64,000 bases of DNA from Fimbriimonadaceae bacterium (GTDB lineage Bacteria; Armatimonadota; Fimbriimonadia; Fimbriimonadales; Fimbriimonadaceae): assembly GCA_022843485.1 (NCBI GenBank), contig JALHNM010000004.1:124001-188000 (forward strand), in the 5' to 3' direction. How positions within the stretch are numbered: position 1 is the stretch's first letter; each line of letters starts with the position of its first letter. The position numbers and the translations under genes were made by a program. The notes beneath the pieces are model-generated. The model saw only the letters and a program-made list of their open reading frames with translations. It made no database searches and was not told the DNA's origin. Positions 1 through 8,510 of the stretch are shown in pieces.

Positions 1-878
1 TTCGCCGACCGAGCAACCTCGACGGCAATGCGCGTCTTGCCCATACCGGCGAGCCCGGTCAGGGTGACCACCCGGCTCTCCGCCCGGGCCAGCTCGGACC
101 TCACCGCTCGCACCTCGGACTCCCTCCCGTAGAGCCGCCCCGGCATGGTCGGGACGGTGTAGGCTGGGCGGGACTTGCCGTTCGTGCGGGGTGTCTCATC
201 GACGACAACGAGATCGACCAGGGCCATCTCGGCCAGGGTCTGGCTCGGCCCGGAGCGTTGGAGGAGGTCGTCCAGGATCCCTCGCGCCTTGGGTTCGGTG
301 GGGTCCAGAGCCAGCAGCCGGTTGACCGAGTCCAGTGCGGCCGCGATCTTGCCCGAGGCCCGCTGCAGCTGGACGAGGTCGGTGAGGGCGCTCTGGTACA
401 GCGCGGCGAGGGCGACCCGATCGTTCAGCGCCCATGGCTCGTCGAGACCCTCGAGCAACTCCCCGCGGTAGAGCCCGACGGCGACGGCGAGGTGGTGGGA
501 CCGCTCCCCGGGGTCTTCGGCCTCGTCCGCCAGCCGGATCGCTTCGCGGAACTCGTCCACATCCGACACCGCACACCCGGCGGCGATCCCGAGGCTCTGG
601 TGGTCGCTCACGAAGAACCGGTGGCCCTCCGCGCTCGGAGACTCGAGCTGCCGCCGTAACGACGAGACGGCCTGGTTTAGGCGGTTTCGCACCGCCACGG
701 GTTCGCCGTCGGGCCAGATCGTCTCGGCGAGCTTGTCGCGTGGAACCGAACGGTCGAGGTTGAGGGCCAGGTACGACAAGAGCGCGCCGGTCTTCTTGGT
801 CTGGAACCGAGCGACGGTCAGGTCGCCCTGGCGGGCACGGAGGGCACCGAGCATCTCGATGCGCCAAACGAGGAGCAT
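1..878 (-). CDS. BTAD/SARP-type transcriptional regulator with NTPase domain, partial (C-terminus outside window)
   Basis: The reading frame opens at the ATG at 878 and stays open to the window edge, so only about 292 N-terminal residues are seen. Residues 1-90 look like the winged-helix part of SARP/AfsR-like regulators (FQTKKTGALLSYLALNLDRS, then NRLNQAVSSLRRQLE). Residues about 100-220 fit the helical bacterial transcriptional activation domain (WALNDRVALAALYQSALTDL). Near the edge a P-loop, GLAGMGKTRIAVEV, starts an AAA/NB-ARC-like ATPase, so the full protein is probably a large STAND-type regulator that gates DNA binding by nucleotide and a C-terminal sensor. The start is supported by CATAAT six bases upstream. 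No target can be inferred. Family call is confident; function is inference. Confidence 0.8.
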   Translation of the reverse strand, partial: MLLVWRIEMLGALRARQGDLTVARFQTKKTGALLSYLALNLDRSVPRDKLAETIWPDGEPVAVRNRLNQAVSSLRRQLESPSAEGHRFFVSDHQSLGIAAGCAVSDVDEFREAIRLADEAEDPGERSHHLAVAVGLYRGELLEGLDEPWALNDRVALAALYQSALTDLVQLQRASGKIAAALDSVNRLLALDPTEPKARGILDDLLQRSGPSQTLAEMALVDLVVVDETPRTNGKSRPAYTVPTMPGRLYGRESEVRAVRSELARAESRVVTLTGLAGMGKTRIAVEVARSA

Positions 879-926
879 GCATCCATTATGTCCGCGATAA
901 TATAGCTGGCGGCATCCTCGAAGTCA

Positions 927-956
927 GGTTGTGAATTCGTAGTCTTAAAGTCCTAT
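927..956 (+). promoter_or_regulatory. Putative operator/promoter motif shared with 18671-18700
   Basis: GGTTGTGAATTCGTA at 927-941, followed by AGTCCT at 949-954. The same 15-mer and the same hexamer recur at 18671-18685 and 18695-18700. It lies between the divergent regulator (start 878) and sugar isomerase (start 1016). The core is a degenerate inverted repeat GAAT-N4-AGTC. Confidence 0.4.
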
Positions 957-1015
957 TCGCGAACCGAGCACGACCCCTCGCGCCGCCCCAGCCCGATGGG
1001 CCATCATGGGACCTG

Positions 1016-1876
1016 ATGGTCAAGTCGCTCAACGTCTGGTCGCTCCCCGGGGGTCTTGAGGGGTCGCTCGACCCGGTCGAGGCGCTTCGGACGGCGGCGG
1101 TGCACGGTTTTCGCGGGGTCGAGCTCGCCGTCGGGCCCGCCGGGAGCGCGTTTGGGACGGATGCCCCGGCGTCCCAATGCGCCGCGATCGTCGAAGAGGC
1201 GGCCCGGCTCGGCCTCGCCCTCGACAGCGTCGCAAGTGGGCTCTACTGGGGCAGGTCGCTCGGCGACGCGACCGCCGACGCCCGGCGAGGGGCGTTCGAG
1301 GACCTCGTCGCGATGCTCGAGATCGCGGGCCGGCTCGGAGCGAAGACCCTTCTCGTCATCCCCGGCGCGGTCGACGTGTTCTTCCAGCCGAGCCGGCCCG
1401 CGCTCCCGTACGAGCACGTCTGGCGCCACGCCACCGAAGGGCTTCGAGAGGCCATCCCTCACGCGGAGCGTCACGGCGTCCGGATCGGCATCGAGAACGT
1501 CTGGAACCGGTTCCTCCTCTCGCCCCACGAGACGGCGACGTTCCTCGACCAGTTCGCCTCGCGGTGGGTCGGGGCGTATGTGGACGTCGCCAACCTCCTC
1601 CCGTTCGGCCACCCGGGTGACTGGCTGCGCACCCTCGGCCACCGGGTCGTCGGGGTGCACTTCAAGGACTTCCGGCGGTCAGTGGGCACGGCCGACGGGT
1701 TCGTCGACCTCCTGGAGGGAGACGTCGATTGGCCGGACGTGGTGTCGGCCCTCTCCGAGATCGGCTATACGGGGCCGGTCGTCGCCGAGATGATCCCGCT
1801 CTACCGTCACGCCCCCATCGTCCGGGTGGCCAACGCCTCGCGGGCGATGGACGCGATCCTCGCGATGCGCCCCTAG
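1016..1876 (+). CDS. Sugar phosphate isomerase/epimerase (AP endonuclease 2-like TIM barrel)
   Basis: 286 residues, the usual length for the xylose-isomerase-like TIM-barrel superfamily that includes hexulose-6-phosphate epimerases and inosose dehydratases. The N-terminus KSLNVWSLPGG is a first beta-strand typical of L-ribulose/L-xylulose-5-phosphate 3-epimerase-like proteins. Acidic and histidine metal ligands are visible in IGIENVWNRF (about 160), AYVDVANLLPFGHP (about 195), GVHFKDF (about 219) and a late VVAEM strand. The protein probably isomerises or epimerises a sugar or polyol in a metal-dependent reaction in the cytoplasm; the substrate cannot be told. The ATG lies 8 nt after CATCAT with no Shine-Dalgarno. 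It converges on the next gene, sharing a CTAG stop overlap. Confidence 0.8.
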   Translation: MVKSLNVWSLPGGLEGSLDPVEALRTAAVHGFRGVELAVGPAGSAFGTDAPASQCAAIVEEAARLGLALDSVASGLYWGRSLGDATADARRGAFEDLVAMLEIAGRLGAKTLLVIPGAVDVFFQPSRPALPYEHVWRHATEGLREAIPHAERHGVRIGIENVWNRFLLSPHETATFLDQFASRWVGAYVDVANLLPFGHPGDWLRTLGHRVVGVHFKDFRRSVGTADGFVDLLEGDVDWPDVVSALSEIGYTGPVVAEMIPLYRHAPIVRVANASRAMDAILAMRP

Positions 1877-2259
1877 CCGAGTGGGCGAGGGAAGCTCGCG
1901 TCGAACGTCCGGAGCCAGTGCAACGCCTCCTGGTACTGCCCCGGCCCGAACACTTCGGCCGGGACGTCCTCGGCGGTCGCCACCAGGTTCGCGTAGATCT
2001 CGGCGTCCCCTTCTGGCCCGACGACGGCCAGGCACTCGAGGATCCCGCTGTAGAGGTGGTAGTAGCGCATCCGCGTCCAAAGCCCGCGGAGGGTCCACCC
2101 TTTGAAGTCGTCGAGCAAGAAGAGCGCCCTGAGCCGCTCTCGCGCCACGAGCCCCTCCCGGACGGGCTGCTGCGACACCTCGTAGTCCAACTCGTCCGCC
2201 CAGCCCGAAAGCCGGACACAGAACAGGTTCCCCCCCGTCTCCGGTAGGATCTTGATCAT
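1873..2259 (-). CDS. SpoIIAA-like STAS-fold protein
   Basis: 128 residues matching the SpoIIAA-like family (PF11964 type): start IKILPETGGNLFCVRLSGW, central LFLLDDFKGWTLRGLW, then a late strand ECLAVVGP and a terminal helix EALHWLRTF. The family adopts a STAS-like fold and is found as single-domain proteins; no biochemical role is firmly known. It lacks the phosphorylated-serine context of true anti-anti-sigma factors as far as I can see. The ATG at 2259 has GAGGGCGAAG just upstream as a plausible ribosome site. Its stop overlaps the stop of the convergent isomerase gene by four bases. Confidence 0.7.
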   Translation of the reverse strand: MIKILPETGGNLFCVRLSGWADELDYEVSQQPVREGLVARERLRALFLLDDFKGWTLRGLWTRMRYYHLYSGILECLAVVGPEGDAEIYANLVATAEDVPAEVFGPGQYQEALHWLRTFDASFPRPLG

Positions 2260-2360
2260 CTTCGCCCTCGTGTTGCCATCCTTGGGAACGAGCTCATTCT
2301 GGTCGAAGCGCGGCTCCGCGGGCCCTGCCTGAATTCAGGCGACCGACCCGCCCCCTGACC

Positions 2361-4082
2361 TCAACGACCGCCGAGGCCGCTCAAGGCGACGCCTTCGATG
2401 AAGTACCGCTGGGCAAAGGCGAAAAGTGCCAGCACGGGCAGCATGCCCATCGTGACGAAGGCCATCAGGAGCCCCGGCTCGCCGAACCGCTCCCCGTTGA
2501 ACATCTGCACCGCATACGCGATCGGCATGAGCTCCGGGGTGTTGACGTAGATGAGCGGGCCCATGAAGTTGTTCCAGGCCCCGATGAAGGTCCAGATCGC
2601 GATGACCACGAGCGCGGGCTTGATCTGGGGCACCATGACGGACCAGAACGTTCGAAGGTAGCTGCACCCGTCGATCTTCGCCGCGTCCTCGAGCTCGAAC
2701 GGGATCTGCTTGAAGAACTGGCGGAGCATGAACACGTTGAAGGCCCCCGCGAAGAACGCCGGCACCCAGAGCGGCTGGAGCGTGTTCACCCAACCCAGGT
2801 TCTTGAAGATGAGGAACTGAGGGAGGATCGTGACGGCCCCAGGCAGCATCATCGTCGCGAGGAGCACGTTGAAGAGCGCGTCCTTGCCCGGGAACTTGAG
2901 TCGGGCGAAGGCATAGGCCACGAGCGCACAGCTCAAGAGCGTCCCGATCACGTTCATGACCACGAGGAACACCGTGTTCCGGAGGTAGACGAGCCCGAAC
3001 TGGGTCTCGGGCGGCAGGAACTCGAGCGCCTCGGTGTAGTTCTTCCAACGCAGGCTCACCGGTCGGTACGGCTCCACTTGGTCGGCGGGGAAGACTTGCT
3101 CGCGTCCGGCGAACGGGGCGGGCTCGATCGCACGGACCCTACGGCCGCCGTCCTCGAGCTCCTCGACGACCTTGCCTCGGACCTTCTGGCCGTCCATCGT
3201 GACGTCGACGAGGGGCACCTCGCGGGGGATCTGCTTCGCCTGGCCTGGCTCGACCTCGAACGTGTAGCCGCTCAGGCCCACAGGCCGGACCACGGCTAGG
3301 ATCATCGTCCCGTCGGCCTTGCGCTGCTCGAGGTTCGCCTCGACCCGCTGCCCGTTGTAGACCGCCTCGAAGTACGGGTTTTTGTCGCTGATGAACGGGA
3401 CGGTCTGCTGGACGCGAGGGACCCAGACGATCCCCTCCGGCGAGGCCATGTCCCGATCCTCCTTGAAGCTCGTGAGGAGGAGCCAGACGAAGGGGATCCC
3501 GAACACGAAGCACCCTGCGAGCAAGGCGAGATGGGTGACGAAGGTCTTCGACCGCGCGTGCGCGCTCGCCGACCGGGCCGCGGCGATCATCGTGAGGATC
3601 GCGACCACGGCGATCGCGAGGGCCGCGACGGCCGCGCCCGGCGTCAGGGCGATCTTGCCGGTGAGCACCTTGAACGGCTCGTTCTGCTGCTGCGCCCAGA
3701 CAAGGCAGAGGGCCCCGACCCCCGCCCATCCGGCCGCCGACACCAACCGTGGGGTCCGCTCGGTCGGCAACGCAGATAAGAGCCCCCGGCCTAGGGCGAC
3801 CACTGCCACAAGTAAGCACCCCGCCGCCAGCCATGCAGGGAGCGGGAGGACCGGCCAGGCCACGGGAAGGTCGAGTCCCCACGTCCTGGTCACCGACGAC
3901 CCGACCAAGACGCACAAGACCCCAGCCGAGCACGAGACCGCCGCCCCTCGCGCCCGGATCGACCTATCTACCCCCGGGGCTCCGAGCCAGGCCTGGAAGG
4001 CGAGCCAGAGCCCCCGGAACGCCACCACGATCCCGACCCAGTAGAGAAGGGCCGCCCCGCCCTGCACCCACTCGCCCATCAC
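2361..4082 (-). CDS. Carbohydrate ABC transporter permease (MalG type) with extra N-terminal membrane region
   Basis: 573 residues, roughly twice a standard MalG/UgpE permease (about 280). The C-terminal 250 residues are a normal binding-protein-dependent permease with the EAA loop (EDAAKIDGCSYLRTFWSVMV) that docks the ATPase. Residues 1-170 carry about four additional hydrophobic segments, and a hydrophilic insert of about 130 residues (about 215-345, probably periplasmic) separates the first core membrane segment (LLAGCFVFGIPFVWLLLTSF) from the rest. The start codon overlaps the stop of the upstream fused binding protein/permease (ATGA), so the two are translationally coupled and form one importer. 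No ATPase gene is nearby, so a shared MsmX-like ATPase elsewhere is inferred. Substrate unknown, probably a sugar or oligosaccharide. Confidence 0.88.
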   Translation of the reverse strand: MMGEWVQGGAALLYWVGIVVAFRGLWLAFQAWLGAPGVDRSIRARGAAVSCSAGVLCVLVGSSVTRTWGLDLPVAWPVLPLPAWLAAGCLLVAVVALGRGLLSALPTERTPRLVSAAGWAGVGALCLVWAQQQNEPFKVLTGKIALTPGAAVAALAIAVVAILTMIAAARSASAHARSKTFVTHLALLAGCFVFGIPFVWLLLTSFKEDRDMASPEGIVWVPRVQQTVPFISDKNPYFEAVYNGQRVEANLEQRKADGTMILAVVRPVGLSGYTFEVEPGQAKQIPREVPLVDVTMDGQKVRGKVVEELEDGGRRVRAIEPAPFAGREQVFPADQVEPYRPVSLRWKNYTEALEFLPPETQFGLVYLRNTVFLVVMNVIGTLLSCALVAYAFARLKFPGKDALFNVLLATMMLPGAVTILPQFLIFKNLGWVNTLQPLWVPAFFAGAFNVFMLRQFFKQIPFELEDAAKIDGCSYLRTFWSVMVPQIKPALVVIAIWTFIGAWNNFMGPLIYVNTPELMPIAYAVQMFNGERFGEPGLLMAFVTMGMLPVLALFAFAQRYFIEGVALSGLGGR

Positions 4083-6502
4083 TTATCCGCCTCGTAGTGG
4101 ACCCACCGGGGGGCAATCTTGAACTGCAAGAACGTCAACCCCAGGATGACGGAGAACACGAGCCACGCGAGTGCCGACGCGAACCCGAGCTTGAAGTACG
4201 TGAACCCGTTCACGAACAGGTGTACGACCGGCACCAAGAGCGAGTCGGACGGCCCCGCCGTCCCGCCGCCGCCCCGCAAGACCCACACCCGGTCGAACTC
4301 CTGGATCGCCCCGATGAACCCGGTCACGACGTTGAAGAACACGATCGGGCTCAGCATCGGGAGCGTGATGGACCAGAACTGCCGGTTGCCGTTCGCCCCG
4401 TCGATGTTCGCCGCCTCGTAGAGCGTGGCCGGTACGCCCTTGAGGCCGGCGAGCCACAGGATCATCCCTCCGCCCGCCCCCCAGAGGCCCATCACGATGA
4501 GAGCCGGCTTGGCCCAGTCCGCCACGGTGAGCCAGCCGGGGGGCTGCACGCCCAGCCACTGCGTGACCGTGGCCATCCACGCGCTGTTCACCAGGCCCTT
4601 GCTCGCGTCCGGGGTGAGCACCCAGCCCCAGAGGACGGCCCCCGCCACCACCGGCACGATGGACGGCAGGTAGAAGACCGTCCGGTAGGTCTTGATCCCG
4701 GCCACCGCCGTGTTCAGCAGCAGCGCGATGCCGAGGCTCGAGACGATGCCGAGCGGGACCCCGAGCCCGGCCAGATAGAAGACGTTGCCGAAGGCCTTGA
4801 GCAGGTTCTCGCGCTCGGTCGTGAAGAGGGCCGCGTAGTTCTCGACCCCCACCCACCGCGGTTCGCTCAGGACGTTGTACTGGGTGAAGCTGAAGATGAG
4901 CGAGGCGACCATCGGCCCCGCGGTGAAGACCAGGAAACCGATCAGCCAGGGCGAGACGAGGATGAACGCCCACTTGGCCTCCTCCCGTGCGAGCCGGCCT
5001 AGGTTGAGCCTCCGCACGTACAGCAAGAACGCGCCGAGGAGCCCGACGATCACGACCGCCGCGCCGATCACGGGCCCACGGAAGTCGAACCGAGGCAGCG
5101 TCTCGTAGCGGTAGTGGGCGTCCAGTTCGCGCTGGACAACGGCCTGGCCCTTTCGGAGCGCGTCGGCCGGGCTCGCTTCGAGGCGGCACGCCGATTCGAT
5201 CGCTTTGACGTGCTCGTCCCAGAGCACCTGGCCGACGACGCTGGGCGGACGGATCCGACCGGCCGAGGCGAGTTCGACGTGCATCGCCAGCGCCGCCCGG
5301 TAGTTCGGGTTCCGGGGCCGGAACTCCTTCAGCATCGTCTCGTTCGTGGCGATGTGGGCGCTGATCCGGGGGACGAACTCACGGCCGCGAATCCGGTCCC
5401 ACTCGGCCTGAGCCTGGTTGTCGATCATCCGGGCCTCGAGGCTCGTGGCGAACTTGATGAACCGCCACGCGCCCTCGACGTTCTTCGCCCCCTCGGGGAT
5501 GGCGTAGCTGAACCCCCCGATCCAGGTGACGAACGTCGGCTCGACCCCGGCGAAGCGGCCCTGGCGAGCGTACCGATCGTCCGGCACCGGCGGCGGCGCG
5601 ACCCCGAAGTCGAGGTTCGGGGCGTACCGGCTCAGGGTCGAGAGGATCCAGTCCCCGTCGATCTTCATCGCGATCTTGCCGATCACGAACGGGTCGTTCT
5701 CGTTCCCCAGGAACCCACTGCTGAACTTCTGCGCCGCGTCGTAGCCGCCGAGGAGCTTGTACCCGTCGACCATGAACTGGAGCGCCTCTTCCGCCTCCTT
5801 CGAGGAGAGCGTGCACCGGCGTCCGTCAGCGCTCATGAAGCTCGCCTCGTTCTGGAAGGCGAACAGGTATAGCCAGGAGTTGCCGAAGTTCGGGATGAAC
5901 CCGGCGCGGACGAGGTTGCCCTGGGCGTCCCGCTTCGTGAGCACCCGGGAGTAGGCGAGGGTCTCGCTCCAGGTCCGCGGCGGGCGCCCGGGGTCGAGCC
6001 CGGCCGCCCTCAGCTCGGCCGCCGACTCCTGGAAGACCGTCCGGTTCCAGTAGAGGATCCGGTCGTCGGCACCGGTCGGGATCCCGTAGGTCTTGCCTTC
6101 GAACTGCGTCTCCTTCCAGGCCGCCTCGTAGTACTGGTCGGGCGTCGGCGTGGTCGGGTCGGTGTCCCGGTCGCGCTCGACGAGGTCGTCGAGCGGTCGG
6201 AAGGCCCCGCGGCTGGCCCAATCGGAGAGGCTGAACCGGTCTTGGTTGATGATGTCCGGGGGGGCGCCGCCCACGATGCTCGTCATGAGCTTCTGGGGGT
6301 TCATCTCGCCCGCGCCCATGCGCAAGGCCCGCACCTTGAGGTCAGGGTTGCGACGCTCGAACTCGCGGACGACCGCCTCCGTGCCCTTCGCGTCCGGGCC
6401 CGCGCTCAGGCCCCAAACGGTGACGACCTGGCGCTCCGTCGCGAGGCCGAGACTAGGGATCAAGGCGACGAGCAAGGCGAGGGACAACTTCGTCCGCAGC
6501 AC
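4079..6502 (-). CDS. Fused sugar-binding protein and ABC permease (MalE-MalF fusion)
   Basis: 807 residues. Residues 1-21 are a signal peptide (LSLALLVALIPSLGLA). Residues about 25-460 are a family 1 extracellular solute-binding protein (QVVTVWGLSAGPD, VVREFERRNPDLKV, GKTYGIPTGADDRILYWN). A membrane segment near 478-498 then leads into a MalF-type permease with the EAA loop at YEAANIDGANGNRQFWSITL. In most importers these are separate proteins; here the receptor is tethered to the transmembrane domain. The chosen GTG start gives the signal peptide and lies 10 nt after a TAGAAT box that overlaps a 12-bp palindrome. The next gene (MalG type) overlaps by 4 nt. A frameshift artefact is unlikely because the join is long, in frame and hydrophilic-to-membrane as expected. 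Confidence 0.88.
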   Translation of the reverse strand: MLRTKLSLALLVALIPSLGLATERQVVTVWGLSAGPDAKGTEAVVREFERRNPDLKVRALRMGAGEMNPQKLMTSIVGGAPPDIINQDRFSLSDWASRGAFRPLDDLVERDRDTDPTTPTPDQYYEAAWKETQFEGKTYGIPTGADDRILYWNRTVFQESAAELRAAGLDPGRPPRTWSETLAYSRVLTKRDAQGNLVRAGFIPNFGNSWLYLFAFQNEASFMSADGRRCTLSSKEAEEALQFMVDGYKLLGGYDAAQKFSSGFLGNENDPFVIGKIAMKIDGDWILSTLSRYAPNLDFGVAPPPVPDDRYARQGRFAGVEPTFVTWIGGFSYAIPEGAKNVEGAWRFIKFATSLEARMIDNQAQAEWDRIRGREFVPRISAHIATNETMLKEFRPRNPNYRAALAMHVELASAGRIRPPSVVGQVLWDEHVKAIESACRLEASPADALRKGQAVVQRELDAHYRYETLPRFDFRGPVIGAAVVIVGLLGAFLLYVRRLNLGRLAREEAKWAFILVSPWLIGFLVFTAGPMVASLIFSFTQYNVLSEPRWVGVENYAALFTTERENLLKAFGNVFYLAGLGVPLGIVSSLGIALLLNTAVAGIKTYRTVFYLPSIVPVVAGAVLWGWVLTPDASKGLVNSAWMATVTQWLGVQPPGWLTVADWAKPALIVMGLWGAGGGMILWLAGLKGVPATLYEAANIDGANGNRQFWSITLPMLSPIVFFNVVTGFIGAIQEFDRVWVLRGGGGTAGPSDSLLVPVVHLFVNGFTYFKLGFASALAWLVFSVILGLTFLQFKIAPRWVHYEADK

Positions 6503-6504
6503 GT

Positions 6505-6516
6505 GAATACGTATTC
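6505..6516. promoter_or_regulatory. 12-bp perfect palindrome over the -10 box of the sugar ABC operon
   Basis: GAATACGTATTC sits 2 bp before the GTG start of the fused binding protein/permease. On the minus strand the -10-like TAGAAT (6513-6518) overlaps it, so a bound repressor would block the promoter. GTGAATACGTATTC differs by one base from GTGAATTCGTATTC at 18675-18688. Confidence 0.5.
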
Positions 6517-6584
6517 TACAGGGTCCCCGTGCAAGATTGCGCCGTGGGCCGCACTTTTTTCCGTGCCGTGCCTGTCCGGACGGC

Positions 6585-7184
6585 TCAGTCCTTGACCATC
6601 CACTGCTTGAACAGCGTCTGATCGACCCCCAGCACCTGGAGGATCCGGGCGACGACGGTGTCGGCCAGGTCTTCGAGGGACCGCGGCTTGTGGTACCAGG
6701 CCGGACAGGCGGGGAGCACCGTTGCCCCGGCTTCGGTGAGCGCGGTCAGGTTCCGGAGCATGATCAGGTTCCAAGGCATCTCCCGGGGGACGACGACGAG
6801 GGGCCGGCGTTCCTTGAGGCAGACGTCCGCCGCCCGGGTGACGAGGTCGTTGCTGATCCCGTTCGCGATCCGCCCCGCCGTGCCCATCGAGCAGGGCACG
6901 ATCACCATCCCGTCATGGCGGAACGACCCGCTCGCGGGCGGGGTGAAGAAGTCCTTCTCGTCCAGAAGGTGGACGTTCCGGTAGTCCCCCCCCAGCCAGT
7001 CCCGGGTCGAGAACTGGCTCCGGTTGATCGCCACGCCGAGCTCGGTCATCGCGACGTCGACGGCCTGGGCGCTGAGGGTGAGGTAGACGTCGTCGAACGC
7101 CTCCGCCGCCTGGCGCAGGAACCGTTGGGCGTAGATCGCCCCGCTCGCCCCGGTGACGCCCACCACGATCTTGCCGGTCCGCAT
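6585..7184 (-). CDS. ubiX: UbiX-type flavin prenyltransferase
   Basis: 199 residues, the normal length. UbiX attaches dimethylallyl phosphate to FMN to make the prenylated flavin used by UbiD decarboxylases. Family marks are VGVTGASGAIYAQRFLR (residues 7-23, flavin phosphate binding), PCSMGTAGRIANGISNDLVTR near the middle, and RRPLVVVPREMPWNLIMLRN, which holds residues that contact flavin and the prenyl donor. The start is the ATG preceded by TAGACT with an 8-nt gap; a longer upstream extension of the frame has no family homology and runs under the divergent neighbour. No ubiD gene is in the window, so its client enzyme is elsewhere. Confidence 0.93.
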   Translation of the reverse strand: MRTGKIVVGVTGASGAIYAQRFLRQAAEAFDDVYLTLSAQAVDVAMTELGVAINRSQFSTRDWLGGDYRNVHLLDEKDFFTPPASGSFRHDGMVIVPCSMGTAGRIANGISNDLVTRAADVCLKERRPLVVVPREMPWNLIMLRNLTALTEAGATVLPACPAWYHKPRSLEDLADTVVARILQVLGVDQTLFKQWMVKD

Positions 7185-7192
7185 TCTGGAGT

Positions 7193-7198
7193 AGTCTA
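7193..7198 (-). promoter_or_regulatory. -10 box TAGACT for leaderless ubiX mRNA
   Basis: TAGACT on the minus strand, 8 nt before the ATG at 7184, with no Shine-Dalgarno between them. Confidence 0.55.
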
Positions 7199-7217
7199 CG
7201 CCGGGGGCCGAGGGGGA

Positions 7218-8495
7218 GTGGCAGAGGACAGGGTCGGGACGGAAGAGGGGCGGCCCGACTGGGGCCCCTGGGCAGTGCTCGCCGTCGTCGTCGCCCTCGG
7301 CCTTGCCGTCCGGCTCGCATGGCTGGCCGCGGTCCCGACCCAGCCGGTCACCGACTTCGCCTGGTATTTCGACCGGGCCGTCTCGATCGCGAACGGCCAG
7401 GGCTACTCGGTCGACGGCCGACCGACCGCGTACTGGCCCTTCGGGTACCCGGCCTTCTTGGGGGCGGCCTTCGCCCTCATGGGCCCATCGCTTGGGCTGG
7501 CGAAGGCGCTCAACACGGCCCTCACCCTCCTCGCAGTCGTGCTGGCGTGGGTCGTGGCTCGGCGGCTCTACCCGTCGGTGTGGGTGGCCCATGGCACAGC
7601 CCTGATCCTCGCCCTCCACCCGGCCTTCGTCGCCTACTCCGGGGTGCTCGCCTCGGAGCCGCTCTTCACATGCCTCACGCTCGTGGGCTCGGCCCTGTGC
7701 CTGTTCTGCCCTCGCCGCTCGCTCGGTCCGGTCGCATTGGGCGGGGCGGTGCTGGGCCTCGCCACGCTCGTGCGGCCCCAGGCCGTCCTCCTCCCCGGGT
7801 TGATCCTCGTGTGCCTAGCGGTTTGGGACGGCCGCGAGGCGTTCCGGGGGCGGCTCCTGCTCACCCTCTGCGTCGCCTACTGCGGGCTCGCCTTGGCCCT
7901 CCTGCCCTGGACCGTGCGTAACCTCAACGTGTTCGACCGGTTCGTCTTCGTCAGCACGAACGGGGGCGACAACCTCTTGATCGGCCACCACCCCGGCGCG
8001 ACGGGCCGGTGGAAGGACCCGGTCCAGATCGAACCACGCCTCGCTGGCCTGGGCGAGGTCCAGCGCGATCGAACCGCCCGGTCGCTCGCCCTTTTCTACT
8101 TGAGGCAGGATCCGCTCCAACCCCTTCGAACCGGCCCCGAGCGGCTGGAGGCCACGTTCTGGAGCGGGTCCGACGCGGCCTATTGGGCCTTCCAGACGGA
8201 GCCCGGCCGGCTCGTCACACCCGGTCGAGACGGGCGCCGGGGGCTGTTCCTGAGTTTCCGCCGATTCGCCGAGGGGGCGGCGGTGGGCGTCGGCTCGCTT
8301 TTCGCGATCGGTTTGGCGGTCGCGGGGCTGAAGAGGGCCCGCGTCCCCCTCCTGCCGATCGCCCTCGTGGCCATGACGGCGGCGTTGTCGCTCTTGTTCT
8401 TCGGGAACCCCAGATTCGGGTTCCCGGCCCTGCCGTTCCTTGTGATGGCGGGCCTTGGGGGCCTCGCGGCTCGGCGGGGGCCCGTGGACGGGTGA
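7218..8495 (+). CDS. Membrane glycosyltransferase (GT-C fold, ArnT/PMT-like)
   Basis: 425 residues with about nine hydrophobic segments. The N-terminal loop after the first membrane segment carries PVTDFAWYFDRAVSIANGQGY, typical of GT39/GT83-like enzymes in which an acidic residue in the first periplasmic loop acts in catalysis. WPFGYPAFLGAAFAL and LVRPQAVLLPG are other recurring pieces of this superfamily. Such enzymes move a sugar from a lipid-phosphate carrier to a protein or lipid acceptor outside the membrane. The GTG start is in frame and has AGGGGGAG directly upstream. It diverges from ubiX with 33 nt between starts. Donor and acceptor unknown. Confidence 0.8.
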   Translation: MAEDRVGTEEGRPDWGPWAVLAVVVALGLAVRLAWLAAVPTQPVTDFAWYFDRAVSIANGQGYSVDGRPTAYWPFGYPAFLGAAFALMGPSLGLAKALNTALTLLAVVLAWVVARRLYPSVWVAHGTALILALHPAFVAYSGVLASEPLFTCLTLVGSALCLFCPRRSLGPVALGGAVLGLATLVRPQAVLLPGLILVCLAVWDGREAFRGRLLLTLCVAYCGLALALLPWTVRNLNVFDRFVFVSTNGGDNLLIGHHPGATGRWKDPVQIEPRLAGLGEVQRDRTARSLALFYLRQDPLQPLRTGPERLEATFWSGSDAAYWAFQTEPGRLVTPGRDGRRGLFLSFRRFAEGAAVGVGSLFAIGLAVAGLKRARVPLLPIALVAMTAALSLLFFGNPRFGFPALPFLVMAGLGGLAARRGPVDG

Positions 8496-8510
8496 AGGAA
8501 CCCCCCGGCC

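Noticed and set aside
6537-7217. Upstream extension of the membrane glycosyltransferase frame
   Set aside because: It runs antisense through ubiX, has no membrane or enzyme features, and a GTG with a ribosome site at 7218 gives the expected N-terminus.
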